Shown here one piece after another: positions 17,688 to 26,448 of a stretch of DNA of 64,000 nucleotides. The translations under genes and the position numbers were made by a program. How positions within the stretch are numbered: position 1 is the stretch's first letter; the number at the start of each line of letters is the position of its first letter. The notes under the pieces are model-generated. The model made no database searches and was not told the origin of the DNA. It saw only the letters and a program-made list of their open reading frames with translations. The DNA is from Mesorhizobium sp. B2-3-4. GTDB taxonomy: Bacteria; Pseudomonadota; Alphaproteobacteria; Rhizobiales; Rhizobiaceae. Location: NCBI RefSeq assembly GCF_006442315.1, contig NZ_VFVY01000020.1:97389-161388 (forward strand), read 5' to 3'.

Positions 17688-19187
17688 ATGTCGGACGCCA
17701 ACATCATCGAACTCAGGAACGCGGCCAAGGCCTTCTCGCGCATCCCCGCCTTCAAGAACGTCGATTTCGACCTGCGCAAGGGCGAAATCCACGCACTGCT
17801 CGGCGAAAACGGCGCCGGCAAGTCGACCTTGACCAAGGTGATGGCCGGCGTCTTCAAGCTGACCGAGGGCAAGATGACCTTCGACGGCAAGGAGGTGTCC
17901 TTTTCGACACCCGCCGAAGCCCTGCGCGCCGGCATCGCCATGGTGTTCCAGGAAACCAATCTCGTGCCGGCCATGACGGTGGCGCAGAACCTCTATCTCG
18001 GCGAGGAGAAGATGTTCAACCGGCTGCGCGGCCTCTACATCCAGGCGCGCCAGTTCCTCGCCGGCATGGGTTTCCAGGTCGATCCGACCGCGCAGGTCAG
18101 CACGCTGGGTGCGGCGCACAAGCAGATGGTCGAGATCGCGCGCGCCGTCCACCACAAGGCCCGCGTCATCATCTTCGACGAGCCGACCGCGACATTGACG
18201 CCCGAGGAGAAGAGCCACTTCTTCAACCTTTTGCAGCGCCTGGTGAAGGAAGGCATCGCGGTGATCTTCATCACCCATGCGCTGGAAGAAGCGCTTGCGG
18301 TGGCCAACCGTATCACCGTCATGCGCGATGGCGAGATCGTCGCGTCCGGCGATGCCAAGGGCTTCACGCGCGCCTCGATCGTGCAGGCCATGGTCGGCCG
18401 CACGCTGACCGAGACGCTGCATGGCGAGGTCAAGCGCACGGCGCGCCCCTATGGCGACAAGGTGCTTTCGGTCGAGAACCTGTCCTGCGCCGGCCTGGTG
18501 CGCAACTCCTCCTTCTCGGTGTTCTCGGGCCAGGTCACCGGCATGTTCGGTCTTGTCGGCGCCGGCCGCACGGAAATGGCCAAGGTCGTGGCCGGCCTGT
18601 TGAAGCGCAACATTTTCCATGGCGGCGAAATCCGCCTGCTCGGCAAGTCGGTGCGCTACCGCGTGCCCAGGCCCGCGGTGCGCGACGGCATCGTCTATGT
18701 CACCGAGGACCGCAAGGTCGACGGCTTCTTCGAAACCATGACGGCGGGCGAGAACCTGCAGATGGGGGAACTGACCGACGGCGCCAATCCGGTCTCCATG
18801 GTGTCGCTGGCACGCGCCAGGCAGCTCGCCCGCGAATGGGGCGAGCGGCTGAGCCTGCGCCAGATCAGCGACCGTGCCCGGATGATCGAGCTTTCCGGCG
18901 GCAACCAGCAAAAGGTCGTGATCGCCAAATCGCTGATCCAGAAGCCGAAGCTGGTGATTTTCGACGAGCCGACGCGCGGCGTCGACGTCGGCGCCATCGT
19001 CGAGATCCATCAGCTCATCAGCGAGCTCGCCGACCAGGGCATGGCCGTCGTCGTCATCTCGTCCTATCTGCCTGAGATTCTTGCGGTTTCCGACCGTATC
19101 CTGGTAGTCAAGCGTGGCCGTGTGGTGGAAGAGATGATGTTGTCGGAAGCGACCGAGGAACGCGTCATGTTCGCCGCGGTCCATTGA
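17688..19187 (+). CDS. Sugar ABC transporter ATPase with two nucleotide-binding domains (RbsA-like)
   Basis: A 499-residue double ATPase. The N-terminal domain has Walker A GENGAGKST near residue 43 and Walker B VIIFDEPTATLT; its signature region is LGAAHKQMVEIARAV. The C-terminal domain has the degenerate Walker A usual for RbsA/MglA (GLVGAGRTEMAK), an intact ELSGGNQQKVVIAKS signature and VIFDEPTRGVDVGA. Start ATG is 3 bases after the propeller stop. It completes the permease, binding protein, permease-propeller, propeller and ATPase operon. Confidence 0.92.
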   Translation: MSDANIIELRNAAKAFSRIPAFKNVDFDLRKGEIHALLGENGAGKSTLTKVMAGVFKLTEGKMTFDGKEVSFSTPAEALRAGIAMVFQETNLVPAMTVAQNLYLGEEKMFNRLRGLYIQARQFLAGMGFQVDPTAQVSTLGAAHKQMVEIARAVHHKARVIIFDEPTATLTPEEKSHFFNLLQRLVKEGIAVIFITHALEEALAVANRITVMRDGEIVASGDAKGFTRASIVQAMVGRTLTETLHGEVKRTARPYGDKVLSVENLSCAGLVRNSSFSVFSGQVTGMFGLVGAGRTEMAKVVAGLLKRNIFHGGEIRLLGKSVRYRVPRPAVRDGIVYVTEDRKVDGFFETMTAGENLQMGELTDGANPVSMVSLARARQLAREWGERLSLRQISDRARMIELSGGNQQKVVIAKSLIQKPKLVIFDEPTRGVDVGAIVEIHQLISELADQGMAVVVISSYLPEILAVSDRILVVKRGRVVEEMMLSEATEERVMFAAVH

Positions 19188-19310
19188 TCCCCGGCTGAAC
19201 CGGATAGCTTTGCTGGCTAATCCAGGACCAACGCCTGGCCCGGCCTATTGCCTTGCAATCACTTCCGCGTCTCAATAGGTCAGGAGGCCAGATCACCTGC
19301 CCGAACGGAC

Positions 19311-20207
19311 ATGTCCAGCATCAACCTCAAACTTCTGCAGACATTCCTGCTTGCCGCCGAAAACGGCAGCTTCCGGCGCGCCGCCGAAGAGAGCAACCGC
19401 TCGCCATCGGCCGTCTCCATGCAGATCCGCGATCTCGAGGAACAGATCGGCATCTCGCTCTTCATCCGCACCGCGCAGCGCGCCAGCCTGACGCCGGAGG
19501 GGCAGATCCTGTTCGAGGAGATCGCCAACGCCATGTCGCAGGTGCAGACCAGCCTCGACCGGCTGACCGAGATCGCCGCGCGCCGCAAGGGCAAGGTGCA
19601 GATCGCCTGCGCGCCCACCCTTGCGGCAAGCCGGCTGGGCGACATCCTGGCCACCTTCAAGCTGCGCTATCCCCGCTCGATCGTCGAGGTCATCGAACTG
19701 CCGCCGCAGGCGGCACTCAGCCTGCTGCAACAGCAGGAAGTCGAGTTCTATATCGGCCCCGAATTGCCGAACCTGACGGACTTCCAGTTCGAATCGATCC
19801 TCGACGATCCGCTGATGGCCTGCATTCCCACCGAAATCCATGGCGGCGAAAAGAAGCTGCTTTTGTCCGACCTGCAACGCTTCCCGCTCATCCTGCTCAA
19901 TCGCAAGACGGCGGTGCGCGGCCTCGTCGACCGGCTGACGGCGGCGGAGGGCATCGAGCTCAAGCCGCAATACGAGGTCGAGAGCGCCCAGACGGCGGTG
20001 GCGCTGGTGTGTTCGGGACTGGGCGTCTGCGTCGTGCCCGGCATCGCCATCTCGCGCAATGACGAGCGCATGCGCGTCGTGCCGATCGACCATCGCGACG
20101 CCCACCGCTCCGTCGGCATCATCACCGCGCGCGGCTACGTGCACCACTCCTTCTCCGAACAGCTGATGAACCTCATCCGCACCAACCTGCGCGAACTGGC
20201 ACATTGA
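19311..20207 (+). CDS. LysR-family transcriptional regulator
   Basis: A 298-residue regulator. The winged HTH is at residues 5-62 (LKLLQTFLLAAENGSFRRAAEESNRSP region, then AVSMQIRDLEEQ), followed by the two-lobed effector domain. It lies 123 bases after the ABC ATPase in the same direction, so it may regulate that operon or the divergent aldehyde dehydrogenase/SDR genes beyond the GIY-YIG cassette. The ribosome site before ATG 19311 is weak; a TTG at 19248 would add 21 residues. Confidence 0.88.
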   Translation: MSSINLKLLQTFLLAAENGSFRRAAEESNRSPSAVSMQIRDLEEQIGISLFIRTAQRASLTPEGQILFEEIANAMSQVQTSLDRLTEIAARRKGKVQIACAPTLAASRLGDILATFKLRYPRSIVEVIELPPQAALSLLQQQEVEFYIGPELPNLTDFQFESILDDPLMACIPTEIHGGEKKLLLSDLQRFPLILLNRKTAVRGLVDRLTAAEGIELKPQYEVESAQTAVALVCSGLGVCVVPGIAISRNDERMRVVPIDHRDAHRSVGIITARGYVHHSFSEQLMNLIRTNLRELAH

Positions 20208-20232
20208 TTGAGATCAGAAAAGCCCCCCCTAC

Positions 20233-20298
20233 TTCGTCATCCTAGGGCGAAGCAAGGAGCGAAGCGACGCGCGCAGACCCTAGGATCCATTCCGTGAC
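20233..20298 (+). repeat. Left 66-bp inverted-repeat arm of the GIY-YIG cassette
   Basis: Runs from TTCGTCATCCTAGGG to CCATTCCGTGAC. It matches the reverse complement of 20678-20743 without mismatch. Inside, ATCCTAGGG and CCCTAGGAT can pair around a 30-base loop that holds a direct repeat GCGAAGC-AAGGA-GCGAAGC. Similar hairpins in other rhizobial genomes are known as dispersed palindromes, but I could not search for copies. Confidence 0.9.
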
Positions 20299-20361
20299 GT
20301 CGGTCGAAAAATGCTGCGGTCCAGGATAGAAGGCGCTCGCTTTGACAGCTAACGTCAGTCG

Positions 20362-20649
20362 ATGACCGGCTATGTCTACATGACCTCAGGTAAGAAGCGC
20401 GGCACGATCTATATCGGCGTCACCAATGATCTTGGCCGCCGCATGCCCGAACACAAGTCCGGGCAAGGGTCGCAGTTCACCAGTCGGTACGGCGTGCAGC
20501 GGCTGGTCTGGTACGAAGAATATTTCGATATCACCGATGCTATTCAGCGAGAAAAATCACTGAAGCGCTGGTTAAGACAGTGGAAGATTGACCTCATCGA
20601 GAAAGCGAATCCAGATTGGTTTGAGCTTTTCCGCGGAACCGGGTGGTGA
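20362..20649 (+). CDS. GIY-YIG family single-domain nuclease
   Basis: A 95-residue protein consisting of only the GIY-YIG domain. GYVYMTSG (residues 3-10) and TIYIGVTN (15-22) form the paired strands of the motif. Arg of GRRMPEHK and Glu of AIQREKSLKRW near residue 63 correspond to the family's catalytic Arg and metal-binding Glu. It belongs to the short UvrC-N-like group common in alphaproteobacteria. No ribosome site stands out. The gene sits alone between perfect inverted repeats, which suggests that the nuclease acts on or spreads those repeats. Confidence 0.85.
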   Translation: MTGYVYMTSGKKRGTIYIGVTNDLGRRMPEHKSGQGSQFTSRYGVQRLVWYEEYFDITDAIQREKSLKRWLRQWKIDLIEKANPDWFELFRGTGW

Positions 20650-20677
20650 CCGTTCTGCACCGTCGCAACGCCTTGAT

Positions 20678-20743
20678 GTCACGGAATGGATCCTAGGGTC
20701 TGCGCGCGTCGCTTCGCTCCTTGCTTCGCCCTAGGATGACGAA
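20678..20743 (-). repeat. Right 66-bp inverted-repeat arm of the GIY-YIG cassette
   Basis: Reverse complement of 20233-20298 over its full length. It begins GTCACGGAATGGATCC and ends GCCCTAGGATGACGAA. It lies 28 bases after the nuclease stop. Perfect identity between the arms means either recent insertion or active maintenance by gene conversion. Confidence 0.9.
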
Positions 20744-20806
20744 CGCTGGGGAAGCGCAGTTGTCGGCCACTCGCAGGCCGCCCTCACCTGAATATCGGTA
20801 CACCCG

Positions 20807-22303
20807 TCAGTCGGTCTGAATCCAGACCGCCTTGGTTTCCAGATACTCATGCAGATGCTCGACGCCGCCCTCGCGGCCATAGCCTGACATCTTCATGCCG
20901 CCGAACGGCACGGCCGGGTCGATGGCATGGTACATATTGACCCAGACCGAGCCGGCCTTGACGCGCTTGGCCAGCTTGTGCGCGGTGCCGAGATTGGTGG
21001 TGAAGATGCCGGCCGCCAGCCCATAAGGTGTCGCATTGGCACGCGCGACCGCCTCGTCCAGCGTGTCGAAGGGCATCGCCGAAATCACCGGTCCGAAAAT
21101 CTCCTCCCGCGCGATCGTCATCTTGTCCGACACCGCGCCGAAGACGGTCGGCGCGATAAAGTTGCCACCATCGTAGAGCGCGCCCGTCAGCCGCGAGCCG
21201 CCGGCGATCAGTTCGGCGCCTTCGTCGCTACCGGCCTTGATATAGCCCTCGACCTTGCCGGCCTGCCTGGCATTGATGAGCGGCCCGATTTCCGTCTCCG
21301 CCTCGATGCCATGGCCGATGCGCAGCTTGCCGGCGAACTCGGCCAGCCGGCGCACGAATTCGTCATGGATTTCGCGCGCCACGAACAGCCGCGAGCCGGC
21401 GATGCAGATCTGTCCCGAATGCACGAACACCGACATCGCCGCCACAGGCACGGCCTTGTCGATGTCGGCATCGCGGCAGACGATCACCGGCGACTTGCCG
21501 CCGAGTTCCAGCGAAACACGCTTGAGGTTGGTGACGCCGGCCCGGGCGATAGCCTGGCCGGTCAAAGTCGAGCCAGTGAAGACGATCTTGTTGACGTCGG
21601 GATGTTCGGCGAGCCGTGCCCCGGCCTCCGCGCCGGTACCGGTGACGATGTTGACGACACCGTCGGGAACGCCGGCTTCCTGCATCAGCCTGGCGATCAG
21701 CAGCGGCGTCAGCGACGCGTCCTCGGAAGGCTTCAGCACGATGGTGCAGCCGGTGGCGAGCGCCGGCGCAATCTTCCAGATCGAGGCCGCTGTCGGCGCA
21801 TTCCACGGGATGATCGCGCCCACCACGCCGATCGGCTCGCGCCTTGTGAAGGAGACGATCTCGCCGGGAATGGAATTGTCGATCGTCTCGCCGTGCAAGG
21901 CAGTCGCCATGCCGCCATAGAAACGCAACATGCCGATGACCCGACGCCGGTTGGCCAGCGTGCGCGTGATCGGCAGCCCCATGTCGAGCGTGTCGGAAAC
22001 GCTGAGTTCTTCCCAATGCGTCTCGAACAGATCGGCGATCCTGAGCAGCACGCACTGCCGCTCGTAGGGCGAGAATTTCGACCACGGGCCTTCGAAGGCC
22101 GCGCGGGCTGCTGCCACCGCCGCATCGATATCGGCGGCGCCGCCACGTGGCACCGTGGCCAGCACCTCGCCCGTGGCCGGGTTCAGCGCTTGCATCACCG
22201 CACCGGATTGCGCCGCGACCCACTTGCCGCCGATGAACATCGGCCGGAATTCGCCATGGTAGAGCGTCATGGCCTTCGCCCTCGGGTCGAAATTCAGCGT
22301 CAT
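20807..22303 (-). CDS. NAD(P)-dependent aldehyde dehydrogenase
   Basis: A 498-residue enzyme that oxidises an aldehyde to its acid. The catalytic Cys lies in SGQICIAGSRLF and the general-base Glu in VSLELGGKSPVIV. The cofactor segment FTGSTLTGQAIARAG and the C-terminal PFGGMKMSGYGREGG are typical. The start MTLNFD is preceded by GAGGAGGAGAAG; the frame runs on upstream to a TTG without support. It is divergent from the SDR gene, and the two may share control. The substrate is not readable from sequence. Confidence 0.92.
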   Translation of the reverse strand: MTLNFDPRAKAMTLYHGEFRPMFIGGKWVAAQSGAVMQALNPATGEVLATVPRGGAADIDAAVAAARAAFEGPWSKFSPYERQCVLLRIADLFETHWEELSVSDTLDMGLPITRTLANRRRVIGMLRFYGGMATALHGETIDNSIPGEIVSFTRREPIGVVGAIIPWNAPTAASIWKIAPALATGCTIVLKPSEDASLTPLLIARLMQEAGVPDGVVNIVTGTGAEAGARLAEHPDVNKIVFTGSTLTGQAIARAGVTNLKRVSLELGGKSPVIVCRDADIDKAVPVAAMSVFVHSGQICIAGSRLFVAREIHDEFVRRLAEFAGKLRIGHGIEAETEIGPLINARQAGKVEGYIKAGSDEGAELIAGGSRLTGALYDGGNFIAPTVFGAVSDKMTIAREEIFGPVISAMPFDTLDEAVARANATPYGLAAGIFTTNLGTAHKLAKRVKAGSVWVNMYHAIDPAVPFGGMKMSGYGREGGVEHLHEYLETKAVWIQTD

Positions 22304-22445
22304 CTTCTCCTCCTCGGCAATTCCGCTGCGACTATTACGCCCGGTACGGGCGACCTCAAACAAGGAAAGCTAAAAGGGCGTTCAGATAATCGGACTGTGC
22401 AATTGCCGCGACTTCCCCGATGGTTTGGCCAACGGAGGAACGGAT

Positions 22446-23189
22446 ATGAGACTTGCAGCCAAGGTCGCCATCGTCACCGGCGGCGGTTCGGGATTCGGCG
22501 AAGGCATCGTCAGAAAGTTCGTCGAGGAAGGCGCGCTGGTCGTGCTGATGGATCGCGACGAAGGAGCCGCCTCCCGTGTCGCAGGAGAGGTCGGCCAGAA
22601 TGTGCGGCCGATCGCCGGCGATGTCTCGGCGCTGGAGAGTTTCGCCGCCGCCGCCGATCTTGCCCGCTCCGCCTTTGGCGGCCTCGACATCCTCGTCAAC
22701 AATGCCGGCGTGGCACAGCCGCCGCTGCCTCTGGAGACCATGGAAGAAGGCCTGTTCGACAGGATCGCCAACGTCAACATGCGCTCGATCTACAATGGCG
22801 CGCGTGCCGTGGTGCCGCATTTCAAATCGATCAAGGCGGGCGCCATCCTCAACGTCGCCTCGACCGGCGGCGTCTCGCCGCGTCCGAACCTCACCTGGTA
22901 CAATGCCTCCAAGGGCTGGGCGATCGCCGCCACCCGGGCTATGGCGGTGGAGCTCGCCCCCTTCGGCATCCGCGTCAACGCCATCAATCCGGTTGCCGGC
23001 GACACGCCGCTGCTCTCCACCTTCATCGGCTCGGGCGAGGAGAACCGCGCCCGCGTCATCGCCACCATTCCCATCGGCCGCCTGTCGACGCCGCAGGACA
23101 TGGGCAATGCGGCGGCTTTCCTGTGCTCCGACGAGGCCAGCATGATCACCGGCGTCGACCTCAACGTCGATGGTGGCAAGTGCATCTGA
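22446..23189 (+). CDS. Short-chain dehydrogenase/reductase
   Basis: A 247-residue classical SDR. The cofactor motif TGGGSGFGEG is near residue 12 and NNAGV near residue 90. The catalytic Ser lies in VASTGG and the Tyr-Lys pair in TWYNASKG (YxxxK). It is probably a 3-oxoacyl- or sugar/hydroxyacid reductase. ATG at 22446 follows ACGGAGGAACGG. Twenty-five bases separate it from the isopropylmalate-dehydrogenase-like gene, so the three genes 22446-25482 are probably one operon. Confidence 0.9.
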   Translation: MRLAAKVAIVTGGGSGFGEGIVRKFVEEGALVVLMDRDEGAASRVAGEVGQNVRPIAGDVSALESFAAAADLARSAFGGLDILVNNAGVAQPPLPLETMEEGLFDRIANVNMRSIYNGARAVVPHFKSIKAGAILNVASTGGVSPRPNLTWYNASKGWAIAATRAMAVELAPFGIRVNAINPVAGDTPLLSTFIGSGEENRARVIATIPIGRLSTPQDMGNAAAFLCSDEASMITGVDLNVDGGKCI

Positions 23190-23214
23190 GGCTCAGGGAT
23201 ATGGGTGCCCACCG

Positions 23215-24312
23215 ATGAAGGAAACTTACGAAATCGCGGTGGTGCATGGCGATGGCATCGGCCCTGAAGTCTGCGCCGCAACGGTGGAGGTGCTGAAGGC
23301 GGCGCTTGGGCCGGGCAATCCCCTGCGCTTCACGGACTATCCGGCCGGCGCGGAGCATTTCCTCAAGACAGGACAGAGCTTTCCCGAGCCGACCTTTCAG
23401 GCCTGCCGGAACGCCGATGCGATCCTCCACGGCGCCGGCGGCCTGCCCGGTGTCGTGCACCCGGACGGCACCGAAGCCGGCCTCGACTTCACGCTGAAGC
23501 TGCGCTTCGAGCTCGACCTCTATGCCAATATCCGCCCGATCAGGCTGTTCGAGGGCGTGCAAAGTCCATTGAGCGGCATCAAGGCCGGCGACATCGACTA
23601 CATCATCCTGCGCGAGAACAGCGAAGGGCTTTACGCCGCGCGCGGTTCGGGCGCCCTGCTGCGTGGCGAAGTCGCCGTCGACACGCTGGTGCAGACCCGC
23701 GACGGCATCGAGCGCATCGTGCGCAAGGCCTTCGAACTGGCCCGCCAGTCCAACGGCGCGCCGCGCGACGGCGTGCGCCGGGTGACCTGCTGTGACAAGG
23801 CCAATGTGCTGCGCAGCTACGCCTTCTTCCGCTCCGTCTTCGACGGGGTGGCCAAGGACTACCCCGACATCGCCACCGAACATGCGCTGGTCGACGCCAT
23901 GGCCATGCATCTCGTGCTGAAACCCGGCCATTTCAACGTCATCGTCTCGGAGAACATGTTCGGCGACATCCTGTCCGACCTTGCCGCCGCCACGGTCGGC
24001 GGCATGGGCATGGCGCCGTCGGCCGAGATCGGCGAGAAAAACGGCTTCTTCCAGGCCGCGCATGGCTCCGCGCCGGATATTGCCGGCAAAGGCATCGCCA
24101 ATCCCTACGGCACGATCCTGTCGGCCGCCTCCATGCTCGACTGGCTCGGTCACAAGCATGTCGATGCAAAGCTCAACCGGGCAGCCGACCGCATCCGCGC
24201 CGTCACCGAAGCCTGCCTTGCCGGTGGCCTGCTCAGCGCCGATCTCAAGGGATCGTCCTCGACCCGCGAGATTACCCAGGCCGTGTGCGGGCGCCTCGCG
24301 GGCCAGGCATGA
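23215..24312 (+). CDS. Isocitrate/isopropylmalate dehydrogenase family beta-decarboxylating enzyme
   Basis: A 365-residue NAD-dependent 2-hydroxyacid oxidative decarboxylase. It opens with IAVVHGDGIGPEV. LRENSEGLYAARGSG is the substrate loop, DAMAMHLVLKPGHFNVIVSENMFGDILSD the Lys/Asp catalytic and metal region, and HGSAPDIAGKGIANPYG the cofactor loop. Leucine genes are absent, and its neighbours are oxidative catabolic enzymes, so a tartrate- or 3-substituted-malate-type substrate is more likely than isopropylmalate. That assignment is inference. Confidence 0.88.
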   Translation: MKETYEIAVVHGDGIGPEVCAATVEVLKAALGPGNPLRFTDYPAGAEHFLKTGQSFPEPTFQACRNADAILHGAGGLPGVVHPDGTEAGLDFTLKLRFELDLYANIRPIRLFEGVQSPLSGIKAGDIDYIILRENSEGLYAARGSGALLRGEVAVDTLVQTRDGIERIVRKAFELARQSNGAPRDGVRRVTCCDKANVLRSYAFFRSVFDGVAKDYPDIATEHALVDAMAMHLVLKPGHFNVIVSENMFGDILSDLAAATVGGMGMAPSAEIGEKNGFFQAAHGSAPDIAGKGIANPYGTILSAASMLDWLGHKHVDAKLNRAADRIRAVTEACLAGGLLSADLKGSSSTREITQAVCGRLAGQA

Positions 24313-24342
24313 GCCGCGCAAGGCTGACGGGCTCGATCTGAG

Positions 24343-25482
24343 ATGGGATCGGTCGATCGCCTGGTTTCGGTCGAGGATTTTCGCCAGCTCGCCCGCCGCC
24401 GCCTGCCCGGATCGATCTTCGAATTCGTCGACGGCGGCGCCGGACAGGAGCTGACCCTCGCGGCCAACCGCGCCGACTTCGAGCGCATCCGGCTGATACC
24501 GCGCGTGCTGACCGACGTGTCGCGGCCGGATCTGTCCACGTCGCTATGGTCGCAAAGTTTCGCGACGCCGCTGGTGATCAGCCCGATGGGGTCCTGCGCG
24601 CTGGTCAGGCCTGGGGCCGACATCGCCATTGCAAGGGCAGCGGCGGCGCGCGGCATCCCCTACACGCTCTCCACCATGTCGACGACCGGCATCGAGCGCA
24701 TGGCTAAGGCCGTCGAGGGCCCGCTCTGGTTCCAGCTCTACGTGCTCAAGGATTTCGACTTCAACAGGCAGCTGGTGCAGCGGGCGCAGGAAGCCGGCTA
24801 TTCGACGCTGGTGGTGACCGTCGACCTGCAGGCCGGTGGAAAGCGCGAGAAGGACCTGCGCAACGGCATCTCGATCCCGCTGCGCCCCTCGGCTCGCCAC
24901 CTCCTCGAAGGCATCCTGCACCCCGCTTGGTCGCTGCGCCTGCTGCGCGGCGGGCTGCCGCAATTCGAGAATGTGCGTGGCTATCTCGGCGACACCAGCG
25001 CCGGACTGACCATCGCCGCGCGCGTCGGCGCCAACCTTCATGCCGGCTTCGACTGGGACGATTTTCGCCGCATCCGCGACTGGTGGAAAGGCCGGCTCGT
25101 GGTCAAGGGCGTGCTGCATGCCGGCGACGCCGCAAGCCTCGTGGCGGCGAGCGCCGACGGCATCTGGCTGTCCAACCATGGCGGCCGCCAGCTCGACGGC
25201 GCCATATCGAGCATCGACGCCTTGCCGGCGATCCGCCATGCGCTGGGCGCCGACGTGCCGATCCTGATCGATTCCGGCATCCGCACCGGCATGGACGTCA
25301 TCAAGGCCGGGGCAAGCGGCGCGCGCGCGGCCGCGATCGGCCGGGCTGCCCTGTTCGGCGCCGTCGCCGGAGAGGCCGGCGTGACCAGGGTGCTCGAAAT
25401 ACTGCTGGAAGAAATCGCCAACGGGCTGAAACTCGCGGGCACGCCGGCGTTCAGCCGGATTGGTCCCGACCTGATCGCATGA
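24343..25482 (+). CDS. FMN-dependent alpha-hydroxyacid dehydrogenase (LldD-like)
   Basis: A 379-residue TIM-barrel flavoprotein oxidising an L-2-hydroxyacid to the 2-oxoacid. Active-site motif SNHGGRQLDG (His base and Arg) and the FMN-phosphate region DSGIRTGMDVIKA are intact; FEFVDGGAGQE and PLVISPMGSCALV are N-terminal signatures. It is last in the cluster with the SDR and the decarboxylating dehydrogenase. It converges with the Crp/Fnr gene, stop to stop within a few bases. Confidence 0.9.
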   Translation: MGSVDRLVSVEDFRQLARRRLPGSIFEFVDGGAGQELTLAANRADFERIRLIPRVLTDVSRPDLSTSLWSQSFATPLVISPMGSCALVRPGADIAIARAAAARGIPYTLSTMSTTGIERMAKAVEGPLWFQLYVLKDFDFNRQLVQRAQEAGYSTLVVTVDLQAGGKREKDLRNGISIPLRPSARHLLEGILHPAWSLRLLRGGLPQFENVRGYLGDTSAGLTIAARVGANLHAGFDWDDFRRIRDWWKGRLVVKGVLHAGDAASLVAASADGIWLSNHGGRQLDGAISSIDALPAIRHALGADVPILIDSGIRTGMDVIKAGASGARAAAIGRAALFGAVAGEAGVTRVLEILLEEIANGLKLAGTPAFSRIGPDLIA

Positions 25483-25485
25483 TCG

Positions 25486-26220
25486 CTAGAAATGGCCCGG
25501 CAGCGGGATCGAAATGAGCGCCATCGGCTCGTACTGCGCCAGCCTTCGCAGGCCCGAAAGATCGGTCAGTTCGATGAAGCGGGAACTGCTGGTGATGAGC
25601 TGCTCGGCGCGCAATTGCTGAATGACACGATTGAGGTGAGGCACGCTCAAGCCAAGCGCGTCCGCCATGATTTCCTGCGAAAACGGCAGTTCGAAACTTG
25701 CCTCGCCCGCGCGCCCGACCTCGAAGAGACGCGCGTGAATCTCGAGCAGGAGATGCGCCAGCCTTTCAATCGGGGTGCGCCGGCCCAGATTGACGATCTG
25801 TTCGGCATAGGTCGCCGCCTCCTGGGCGGCGATCCAACTCAAGACCAGGCCGAATTGCGGCTGCTCATAGCATAGACGCACATAGGCATCGAACGGACAG
25901 ACGGCGTATGTCAGTTCGCTCACGGCAACGACCGCGCCGCTCGACCGGTCGAAGAAGCTGACCGGAAACCCGATGACGTCGCCGGGCAGGATGAGCTTCA
26001 GGATCTGCCGCTTGCCGCTGCGAAGCAGCCTGTAGCGGATCGCGTAGCCGTCCTTGACGAAGCACAGGCTCCGGAACTCCGAACCGTGAACGACGAGTTC
26101 CTCCCGCTTGCGGATCGAAAGATCGCGCTCGAAGATTGCCGCGAGGTTTTCGATGTCGGCCGAATTCAACTTCATCGCGCGTGTCAATCGGGTCACGACG
26201 GGGTGGCCGGTCAGCGGCAT
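25486..26220 (-). CDS. Crp/Fnr-family transcriptional regulator
   Basis: A 244-residue regulator. Residues 25-140 form a cyclic-nucleotide-binding-like beta-roll (FVKDGYAIRYRLLRSGKRQILKL region, GDVIGFPVSFF). The C-terminal HTH reads FSQEIMADALGLSVPHLNRVIQQL (in two halves). No FNR-type N-terminal Cys cluster is seen, so it is not an obvious iron-sulfur sensor. It is divergent from the amide/amino-acid ABC operon at 26449, with a palindrome in the gap, and is a likely regulator of that operon. An internal ATG at 26175 is a possible alternative start. Confidence 0.85.
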   Translation of the reverse strand: MPLTGHPVVTRLTRAMKLNSADIENLAAIFERDLSIRKREELVVHGSEFRSLCFVKDGYAIRYRLLRSGKRQILKLILPGDVIGFPVSFFDRSSGAVVAVSELTYAVCPFDAYVRLCYEQPQFGLVLSWIAAQEAATYAEQIVNLGRRTPIERLAHLLLEIHARLFEVGRAGEASFELPFSQEIMADALGLSVPHLNRVIQQLRAEQLITSSSRFIELTDLSGLRRLAQYEPMALISIPLPGHF

Positions 26221-26267
26221 GCCAGGATCCTAAGGCTCGTGATCTGCGGCGAAACTTCTACAGGACT

Positions 26268-26283
26268 ATTAATCCAGATTAAT
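26268..26283. promoter_or_regulatory. Palindrome in the divergent Crp/Fnr-ABC promoter region
   Basis: ATTAATC-CA-GATTAAT is a perfect 7-base inverted repeat 48 bases upstream of the regulator start and about 165 bases upstream of the binding-protein start. It is a good candidate operator for the divergent Crp/Fnr-family protein, although its half-sites differ from classical TGTGA and TTGAT. Confidence 0.45.
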
Positions 26284-26448
26284 GAAGAGAATCATCAAAC
26301 GAAAGTTGTATTGACTACCCCGCCCCCGCCGCTGCGAATGCCCCATGCAGGCAGGTGTGTTTTTACCGTCTCGCTTGAACAAGCCGGTCTCGCAATCTGG
26401 GAACAACAACGAGAGCCTTGGAAGGCTTCAAGGTTCAGGAGGAACACA

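Larger units (their letters stand above)
20233..20743. mobile_element. Inverted-repeat-bounded GIY-YIG cassette
   Basis: A 511-base unit bounded by two 66-base arms in inverted orientation that are identical base for base (20233-20298 and 20678-20743). It holds one gene, the GIY-YIG nuclease at 20362-20649. The inside is visibly less GC-rich than its neighbours. Each arm contains its own 9-base inverted repeat (ATCCTAGGG ... CCCTAGGAT). No target-site duplication is evident at the junctions. The layout resembles a small self-contained selfish element or REP-type nuclease partner; mobility is inferred, not shown. Confidence 0.6.

Noticed and set aside
16572..19184. Long open frame on the minus strand (870 codons) opposite the propeller and ATPase genes
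   Set aside because: Its protein is rich in His, Arg, Gly and Asp with no recognisable domain; it is the antisense shadow of strongly supported genes in GC-rich DNA.
20233..20743. The two 66-bp arms as ordinary transcription terminators
   Set aside because: Neither arm has a T-run, and perfect identity over 66 bases is far more than terminators need.
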